Source: an uncultured Lachnospiraceae bacterium
Lineage (GTDB): Bacteria; Bacillota_A; Clostridia; Lachnospirales; Lachnospiraceae
Direction of reading: 5' to 3'
Length of the DNA: 6,675 nucleotides
NCBI GenBank assembly: GCA_902787595.1
Contig: CADAHD010000129.1
Coordinates: forward strand, 1 to 6,675
The position numbers were made by a program, and so were the translations under genes. Shown one piece after another: positions 1-6,300 of the stretch. The first letter of the stretch is position 1, and each line of letters begins with the position of its first letter. The notes beneath the pieces were generated by a model. That model did not search any database, was not told where the DNA came from, and saw nothing but the letters and a program-made list of their open reading frames with translations.

Positions 1-606
1 ATTTTTACGGATCTTGACGAAAAAAAGCAGGAGCGGGTATTAGATGCTGCATTAAAAGAATTCGCAGAGTATGGATATGAAAACGCCTCTACCAACAGGA
101 TCGTAAAGACTTGCGGAGTAAGTAAGGGCAGTCTGTTTAAGTATTTTGAGAATAAAGAAGAGCTTTATTTCTATCTGATCGATACGGTATCGGCTCAGAT
201 GGCTCGGGAGACGCGGCTTGATATAAACAGATTATCAAAAGACTTATATGAAAGAGTGATCGAGTATTCCGCAAGTGAGATATCCTGGTATGCAGCTAAT
301 CCCGTTAAGGGGAGATTTCTTATCGGGATCGCTTCTGAGGAAGGATCTGATATAGGTAAAAAGATCATTGAAAGGTATGGGGAAAAGAGTGAGGACATTT
401 ATGAGGCATTGCTTAAGGAAGTTGACATGTCCGGACTTCATAACAGCAGAAGAGAGATCACAGATATACTTAGGTGGGTCCTTATGGGATTTAACAGAAG
501 CTTTCTTAAGAGCATTGCCGGCAGTGACGATGATCTTGAAACATTGAAGAAGAGCTATATCAGGCAATTAAAGAGACATCTACAGGTGCTTAAAAACGGG
601 CTGTAA
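1..606 (+). CDS. TetR/AcrR-family transcriptional regulator (5' end truncated)
   Basis: The frame is open from base 1 and gives 201 residues before a TAA at 604-606. The start codon lies upstream of the window; since family members are usually about 190-210 residues, probably only a few residues are missing. Visible residues 12-56 are a typical TetR helix-turn-helix: a first helix (ERVLDAALKEFAEYGYE), then NASTNRIVKTCGVSKGSLFKYF with the conserved G-V-S-K-G-x-L-F-x-Y-F recognition helix, followed by NKEELY. The rest (about 60-201) is an all-helical ligand-binding and dimerisation half with little sequence conservation, so the ligand cannot be named. Such proteins are cytoplasmic dimers, mostly repressors that release DNA on binding a small molecule. 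An ATG at 199 is internal and not the start, because the DNA-binding domain lies upstream of it. The gene precedes, in the same direction, a sensor diguanylate cyclase, with a palindrome between them that could be its operator. Family is certain; target is inferred. Confidence 0.93.
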   Translation: MFTDLDEKKQERVLDAALKEFAEYGYENASTNRIVKTCGVSKGSLFKYFENKEELYFYLIDTVSAQMARETRLDINRLSKDLYERVIEYSASEISWYAANPVKGRFLIGIASEEGSDIGKKIIERYGEKSEDIYEALLKEVDMSGLHNSRREITDILRWVLMGFNRSFLKSIAGSDDDLETLKKSYIRQLKRHLQVLKNGL

Positions 607-633
607 GGTAAGATCATCCGTCGGAAATATGTA

Positions 634-672
634 AAGACAAATTGTCTGGTCTGTGGTAAGATTATACATAAT
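634..672 (+). promoter_or_regulatory. Candidate promoter for the diguanylate cyclase operon
   Basis: The 99-base gap after the TetR gene contains two overlapping promoter-like readings. One is AAGACA (634-639), a 17-base spacer, and an extended -10 TGGTAAGAT with its hexamer at 657-662. The other is TTGTCT (642-647) followed by AT-rich TATACA/CATAAT sequence at 663-672, whose spacing (15 or 19) is not ideal. Either would start transcription about 25-40 bases before the ATG at 706. Hexamer matches are only partial and there is no visible terminator after the TetR gene, so read-through from upstream is equally possible. Confidence 0.35.
635..647. promoter_or_regulatory. Perfect 13-base palindrome, candidate operator
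   Basis: AGACAAATTGTCT is a perfect inverted repeat: two 6-base arms (635-640 and 642-647) around a single central A. It does not extend outward (A634 faces G648). It lies in the gap between a TetR gene and the following gene and overlaps the -35 or spacer of the candidate promoters, which is where a repressor site would act. TetR proteins bind palindromes of roughly this kind, often somewhat longer. Assignment to this TetR protein is inference. Confidence 0.42.
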
Positions 673-705
673 TTTTGCCGTGTACAAAGAAAGGATTTTA
701 ATAGT

Positions 706-2598
706 ATGAGTGAGCGCAGAAAAAGGATAGCCGTATTCGGAAGCAGCCTTACCGGAAGATATAAATGCAGGCTGTGCCGGGAACTGAATATTGCGGCAGA
801 AGAGCTGGGAGTTGACCTGGTGTACTTTAATTCGTATGGCAAGCTCCGCAGTATCAATTCTACAGCAGAAGATCACGAATCCGGTTTTCTGGAATTTGTT
901 GATCTTGATCAGTTTGACGGTATTGTCTTTGACGGGGAAGGCTATAATATCGAAGGCATGGCTGACAGGGTGGAAAGAAAACTTCGCAGCGCGAAGTGCC
1001 CGGTCGTATCAATAAGCAGTCATGTTGAGGGATTCTATAATATTGAGTTTGATGATGCCGGCGGTCTTCGTAAAATGGTTGAGCATTTTATCAACGACCA
1101 TCATTTTACCAGAATAGGATATATGTCCGGTTATCTTTCGCATCCTGATGCACAGCTGCGTCTGAACGAATTCCGCTCTGTCATGAGAGAACATGGCTTC
1201 CCCGAGGACGGCGTGGGCATGTTCGAGGGTGATTTCTGGTATAACAAGGGGGTAGAGGCGGCGCATTACTTTTTATCACTTCCTCAACGCCCCGAGGCTA
1301 TAGTATGCGCTAATGATTATATGGCGATATCCCTTATAGATGCATTCAGGCAGATGGGGATCAGGGTGCCCGAAAATATTGCTGTTTCGGGATACGACGG
1401 AACTGTTGAAGGAAATGAATATCTCCCTCATCTTTCATCGGTAACGCGTGAATGGCACAGCATTGCATTTAAAGCGTTGAAGCTTATAAAGGACTATGCT
1501 GACAGCTCGGATGACAGGGAGTTTGATCTTAAGGTATATCCCAATCCGGTTTATGCCCAGTCGTGCGGATGCGATCCCTTAGAATACAGACATGTGCTGG
1601 AGACCGTAGACAGGGCGCATGAGGACAAGCGACTGCTTTCCACTGCTGTGTATGAACTGGAATCGGCGATGCTTAAGCTGAATAAAGTTGATAATGTACG
1701 GGAAATGGAGGCTGTATTCGCAGAGGATTCGGTCAACTTTGGAGAATATACTTCTTTCTTCCTGATGGTTCATACCGATCATGCAGGGAAGCCTGTATAT
1801 GACAGCGGTTATACAGCGCCTTCAGGCAGATTTGTTCCTGTGATATGGATCGATAAAAACAATGAATACACGCAGTGTCCTCATTCGTTCAACAGCTCTT
1901 CGATCATTCCGCAGTCTTCTTCTGACAGGTGCCATGTATATTATGTTATGGTAGTTCATTTTGCAGAGAAGATCTTTGGTTATTCGGTCGTGGAGATGGC
2001 AGGGAAGGATATCTTTAATGAATTCCATAATGTATGGCTCCATACTCTGGGGCTTACGCTTAATTCCCTTCATCAGAGAGATCACATAAGCAAGCTGATA
2101 GCCAAACTGGAAGGCCACAGTATAACCGACGGGCTCACCGGTATGCTGAACAGGCGTGGATTTGATGACAAATCCCGCAAGCTTATATCAAACTTTAACG
2201 GTAAGAAGAATGTCTGTACGATGGTCATAGATATGGATGGTTTAAAGCGTATCAATGATGAATACGGGCATTATGAAGGAGACCGCGCGATAAGGGCGCT
2301 GGCAGATATAATAAGCCGCTGCTGCGATAACGGAGAGGTGGCAGGAAGAACCGGAGGCGACGAATTCTATATCTTTGCGCCCGATTATTCGGAAGCAAGC
2401 CTTAACAGATTCATAGGTCGCATGAAGGAGTACGCGGCGGATTTTAACAGCGCTAACAAGCAGGCGTATAAGCTTGATTTCAGCTGGGGCGCTTATATCA
2501 CGGAAACCGATTCTTACGGGATGATAGAGGAGTTTCTTAAGATAAGCGATTCAAGAATGTATGAGCAGAAGATGACCAAGCCGGGAAGAAGGCGTTAG
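706..2598 (+). CDS. LacI-type sensor domain-diguanylate cyclase (GGDEF) fusion
   Basis: This 630-residue protein probably makes cyclic di-GMP from two GTP in response to a small ligand. Residues 6-265 form a LacI/periplasmic-binding-protein fold: a first strand KRIAVFG, the IGYMSG strand near 137, and the signature CANDYMAIS...IRVPENIAVSGYDG at 201-232, closed by a Cys-Gly-Cys motif at 287-289. No helix-turn-helix precedes this domain, and no signal peptide or membrane segment is seen, so sensing should be cytoplasmic. Residues 291-460 are a helical linker and a probable GAF-like segment (inferred), leading into a helix ending LIAKLEGHSI. The GGDEF domain spans about 471-625: DGLTGMLNRRGF (475-486), metal-binding Asp509, N517, D526 and an intact GGDEF at 550-554, so catalysis is expected. 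The usual RxxD inhibitory site is displaced: R538-CC-D541 sits three residues too far upstream. The start at 706 is supported by AAAGGA at 690-695, ten bases upstream. It is followed 66 bases later by a Nudix gene. The ligand, possibly a sugar, is not identifiable. Confidence 0.95.
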   Translation: MSERRKRIAVFGSSLTGRYKCRLCRELNIAAEELGVDLVYFNSYGKLRSINSTAEDHESGFLEFVDLDQFDGIVFDGEGYNIEGMADRVERKLRSAKCPVVSISSHVEGFYNIEFDDAGGLRKMVEHFINDHHFTRIGYMSGYLSHPDAQLRLNEFRSVMREHGFPEDGVGMFEGDFWYNKGVEAAHYFLSLPQRPEAIVCANDYMAISLIDAFRQMGIRVPENIAVSGYDGTVEGNEYLPHLSSVTREWHSIAFKALKLIKDYADSSDDREFDLKVYPNPVYAQSCGCDPLEYRHVLETVDRAHEDKRLLSTAVYELESAMLKLNKVDNVREMEAVFAEDSVNFGEYTSFFLMVHTDHAGKPVYDSGYTAPSGRFVPVIWIDKNNEYTQCPHSFNSSSIIPQSSSDRCHVYYVMVVHFAEKIFGYSVVEMAGKDIFNEFHNVWLHTLGLTLNSLHQRDHISKLIAKLEGHSITDGLTGMLNRRGFDDKSRKLISNFNGKKNVCTMVIDMDGLKRINDEYGHYEGDRAIRALADIISRCCDNGEVAGRTGGDEFYIFAPDYSEASLNRFIGRMKEYAADFNSANKQAYKLDFSWGAYITETDSYGMIEEFLKISDSRMYEQKMTKPGRRR

Positions 2599-2616
2599 GA
2601 TATGTCAGAAAGCTGA

Positions 2617-2646
2617 ACCGGTCACGATGAAATGATCGCGGCCGGT
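2617..2646 (+). other. Intercistronic RNA hairpin
   Basis: ACCGGTC (2617-2623) pairs with GGCCGGT (2640-2646), including one G-U pair. After a 1x1 A/C mismatch, CGAT (2625-2628) pairs with ATCG (2635-2638), leaving a GAAATG loop. The result is an 11-pair stem with one mismatch. It lies between the diguanylate cyclase stop (2598) and the chosen Nudix start (2665). No run of T follows, so it does not look like an intrinsic terminator; an mRNA processing, stability or expression-balancing element is more likely. The loop contains an in-frame ATG (2632) that could otherwise serve as a longer Nudix start. No known riboswitch consensus was recognised. Confidence 0.55.
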
Positions 2647-2664
2647 CGCTTGGGTGGTAATAAA

Positions 2665-3255
2665 ATGGATATTTATAATGTTGAACGGATAAGCGAAGCT
2701 GATTATGGCTGTGAAGAGACCGGCAGAAAGGAAGCGATGGCTTTGTTAAAGCTTAGAGCCGGGGAGGAAGAAAGGTACTATGAGCTTTCGGAAGCCGAGA
2801 TAAGCAGGCAGGGGATACGCGAAGGAAAAAAAGTGATCATTACCTCTGAGGGGAGACTGCTTAAATATGTCAGAGTGGTCGCTGCAGTTATCAGAAAAGA
2901 TGATAAGATATTTGCCACAGCAAGAGGTTACGGTGATTATAAAGGCTGGTGGGAATTTCCGGGAGGAAAGATCGAAGAGGGCGAGACGCCGCAGGAGGCA
3001 CTGGCCAGGGAGATACGGGAAGAACTGACAGCGGAGATCAATGTGGAAGAACTTATCAGGACGATCGAATATGATTATCCTGAATTTCATCTGTCCATGG
3101 ACTGCTTTTGGGCAAGCATAAAAGCAGGACGGCTGGAACTTAAAGAAGCGGAGGATGCGAGGTGGCTTTGCGCATCGGATATTGAAGATGTAAAATGGCT
3201 GCCGGCGGATCTGATGCTGATCAATGATATTAAGTATATGAGGAGGGAAAAATGA
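2665..3255 (+). CDS. MutT-like Nudix hydrolase with N-terminal extension
   Basis: The product is 196 residues. Residues 69-170 are a Nudix domain: VVAAVIRKDDKIFATARG strands, then WWEFPGGK, and a complete Nudix box from G101 through E107 to R115-E116-I-R-E119-E120-L, matching G-x5-E-x7-REUxEE, with all metal-binding glutamates present. The overall pattern resembles MutT/NudG-type enzymes that hydrolyse (oxidised) nucleoside triphosphates to the monophosphate and pyrophosphate; exact substrate is unknown. Residues 1-68 are an extension not needed for a minimal MutT (about 130 residues), with a DYGCE motif at 13-17 and a mixed helix/strand character. Start choice: the ATG at 2665 has GGGTGG at 2652-2657, seven bases ahead. 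An in-frame ATG at 2632 would add 11 residues but lies in a hairpin loop without a ribosome site. The last codons (MRREK) are built from the AGGAGGG ribosome site of the next gene, and the stop TGA overlaps that gene's ATG (ATGA at 3252-3255), implying co-transcription and translational coupling. Confidence 0.9.
   Translation: MDIYNVERISEADYGCEETGRKEAMALLKLRAGEEERYYELSEAEISRQGIREGKKVIITSEGRLLKYVRVVAAVIRKDDKIFATARGYGDYKGWWEFPGGKIEEGETPQEALAREIREELTAEINVEELIRTIEYDYPEFHLSMDCFWASIKAGRLELKEAEDARWLCASDIEDVKWLPADLMLINDIKYMRREK
3241..3247 (+). promoter_or_regulatory. Strong Shine-Dalgarno site inside the Nudix gene
   Basis: AGGAGGG at 3241-3247 lies five bases before the ATG at 3252 and is a near-perfect anti-16S match. 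It falls within the last codons of the Nudix gene. It fixes the start of the secreted protein and, with the ATGA stop/start overlap, suggests reinitiation by ribosomes leaving the Nudix gene. Confidence 0.85.
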
Positions 3256-3350
3256 AAAGAAAAGGTTTTGGTAAAAGAGCTGCCTCTTTTATGCTGACGG
3301 CGATGCTGCTGGCTTCGGAGGCAGGCGGCACAGGAATGAAGCTCTACGCG
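3252..3350 (+). other. Signal peptide of the secreted protein
   Basis: Residues 1-33 have five basic residues among the first nine, then a modest hydrophobic core (AASFMLTAMLLAS) and a small-residue region ending LYA-A-D. The acidic E23 and the Gly-rich tail after it make the core short, but the arrangement resembles Sec signal peptides of Clostridia. The cleavage site is estimated as after A33 or A34. No lipobox cysteine is present, so it is not a lipoprotein. Confidence 0.8.
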
Positions 3351-6300
3351 GCCGATGAAGCTTCGGGACCTGAAGATGCGGCAGAAGAAAGCGCATCTGA
3401 AGATGCGGCAGAGGCTGCGGCAGCCGGGGATCAGGGCAGTGAAGGCAGTGTATCGGATTCAGAGAACGGTGATAACGCTGCTGAGGCTGACGAGAGCAGC
3501 GATGATGCTCAGAGTGTTGAGCTGACCGGGGAGGATGAAGAAGCCGGCGGAGACGAGTGGGATTATCTTTCTTCTGAAGACGGGATCATGGATACAGATA
3601 TACTTGCTAAAGCTGATATATCTGTATCTGAGGAAGAAGATACGGGGGTAACATATTCAAAGACGATAAATGCCAGCAGCTTAAAGACAAACAGTAAGCT
3701 GACGCTTACGGAAAATACCAGGCTGATAATGGATACCAATCTGACACTGGCAAATATATCGGGTGAGGATTATGCCTTACGTGTTGAAGGCAGCGGCAAA
3801 CTGCATGTTCGCGGTGACAGTCCGGCTATCTATACTAAAAGCCTGGAACTATATACTGACGCATATTTTAATTCTACTAAGGGAACCAAGTTTACAGCTA
3901 TTTTTGATGATACATTGGGGGTCTATGGCGGTAAAATGGAGGTGTATGGCGGAGCCGGCGTATGGGCATCCGGGGACGTACAGATCGATTCAGAGTTCTT
4001 TGGAGAGTGTGCAGATACCGCGGCGCTTATATCGAGCTCTGATATCTATATCACAAAAACAGCTAAGGTTCATGCTGTGGGCGGACGTGATGAGGACTGT
4101 GATTTTCGTTTCGGGATAGGCGCCGGAGAAAACTTCGTCGTAGAAAAAGGAGGCGTGGTCTATGCGGATGGTACATATGGCATATATTCTCAAAGCGGAA
4201 ATCTGATATTATATGGTGATGTGGAGGCTGTGGGAGAAGACTACGGCATTTATGCATGGGGCGATACCGGCGGAGGAAGCGTATTTATCGATATGCCGGT
4301 TGAACTTGTTACTTCTGCAACCGATGGTTACGGCATATGGGCGCTCAGTAAGATAGATATGAAGAGCAGTGTATATGCAAAAGGACCCGACGGTGCGCTG
4401 TGGTCAAAAAATGGCGCTCTGGATCTGACGACCAATAACCTGTCGGTGATCATACCGGATGGTGGTAAATTAAGAGATGATAAAAAGACGATCATCGGGT
4501 CTAACGGTAAAGTTGCGACAGAAGTAAAGCTTCAGAGAAGGCTTGCCGGTAAAGTGGTCTATACCTCGGCTGTAAGATACGGCAGCAGTATAAGCTGGGG
4601 ATGTACGGGAGATCTGCAGAATATCAGCACGGACAGGCTTCATTACCAGTGGGAGATCAGTAAAGATCTTAGCGGCTGGAATAAGATTACCGGCGCGACA
4701 CAGGCTGCATATGCGCCGGAGACATCACAGATAGGTATGTATATACGTCTGGGGGTTACTGCAGACGGATATATTGGTACTGTTTACAGTTCGCCTAAAC
4801 AGATATTAAAGCGTATCCGGCAGGGAACGCCTGATAAGCCTTTTTGTTCATGCTCTGAGGACTATAAGACATTAAGCGTGACAAACGCTAAGGCAGAGCA
4901 GGAATATGTTCTGACAAATTCGTACAATATCAGTGACAGCGCCTGGGCGAATTCCAGATCACTGTCAAAGGATGGCAGTATAAGCTTTAATGTTAATCCC
5001 GGGGTGATATATTATATTCATACCAGGTTTAAGGAAACTGATACGGATGAAGTGGGAACACAGGTGATCTATTCTTCGGTATATACCGGAAAATCCCAAA
5101 ATCCCAGGCAGATAGAGTTTGATAAAAAGAAGTTCAACACTAAGGTCGGAGAGGTTACTGCGCTGACTGTAAAACCTGTTCCCGAAGATGTGGAGGGATG
5201 GTCAGGTTATGAATTCTACTGGTTTGTAAACGGTACGGGCGTTAAACTGTATCAGGACGAGAAATGTACTAAAGAAGTTCCGCTTTCTGATATTTCTGTT
5301 CCATATAAGACGGTATATGTAAAGGGAACAGCTCAGACCAGTTCCGTACAAATAGGCGTGGAAAAACAGGTGGGAATGAACGATCTGCTTTATGCCAGTT
5401 GTTTTGTAACGGTGGCGGATGTCAATGGTAATTATGTACTGGACCACCTTTCGTTTGATGAGCTTATAATGACTCCGGGAGAAGAGTGTGTTACGGAGTA
5501 TACCACATATCCTGATCCGGCAACGGTTGGTACGCTTTCACTTGCGCTTTCGGCAAGTGATCCGGCTGTAAAGCTTACTTCGGAAGGCGGCAGGAAGGTA
5601 AGGATAAAGGTGCCGGAGAATGCAAAGCCGGGAAATTATTCGTTCCATGTATATGTAAATGGCAAGGATACATCGACACTGTCTGTTTTACGACTTAGGA
5701 TCACTAAAACAAAGATGCTGAGTGTGAATTTTGATTCTAACGGCGGAACCGGATATATGGCAGCTGTTGCAGTGCAGCCGGACTCGGATTATGTTCTGCC
5801 GGAATGCAGTTTCTATCCGCCTCAGAATATGGAGTTTGCCGGCTGGGATAAGGGACAGCCCGGAGAAATCATACAGGTAAAGGAAAACCTGACATTAGAG
5901 GCACAGTGGACCGATCATGAGCACAGCATAAGAGAGATGGAAGCCAATGAGCCGGGATGCACCACCGAAGGAAATATCAAATGTTATATATGCATCAAAT
6001 GCGGTAAGTATTTTTCAGATGCAGAGGGCAAGAATGAACTCCCTGAGAATAAGGTGGTGATACCCCCGACAGGACATGTGCTGAATGTCGTTGAAGCAGT
6101 AGATGCAGACTGTGTTCATCCGGGACATGTGAAATATTATGAATGCAGCAAGTGTGGCACAAGCTTCTATGACGATAAGGGAAAAAGCATCGTGTATGAC
6201 AGCGCTACTTTGCTGACTGCGGCAAAGGGACATGACTGGAGCGCATGGAAGACTGTAAAAGAGCCTTCTGATTTTGAGGAGGGGGTAAGATCGAGGACCT

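Noticed and set aside
199..606. TetR gene starting at the ATG at 199
   Set aside because: The same frame is open upstream to base 1 and encodes the diagnostic helix-turn-helix, so the ATG is internal.
607..705. c-di-GMP riboswitch or other structured leader before the cyclase
   Set aside because: The gap is only 99 bases and shows no GEMM-like conserved core; only a short palindrome and promoter-like sequence are visible.
244..2118. Several minus-strand frames of 60-107 codons opposite the TetR and cyclase genes
   Set aside because: All lie opposite well-supported + strand domains, and none shows a ribosome site or a recognisable protein motif.
2617..2646. Intrinsic terminator after the cyclase gene
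   Set aside because: The stem is followed by CGCTTGGGTGG rather than a T-run.
2632..2664. Longer Nudix start at the ATG at 2632
   Set aside because: It has no Shine-Dalgarno sequence, sits in a hairpin loop, and would add an unconserved-looking MIAAGRLGGNK; the ATG at 2665 has GGGTGG at good spacing.
3763..4119. A 118-codon + strand reading frame
   Set aside because: It lies in another frame inside the continuous secreted-protein frame, lacks a ribosome site and has no recognisable domain.
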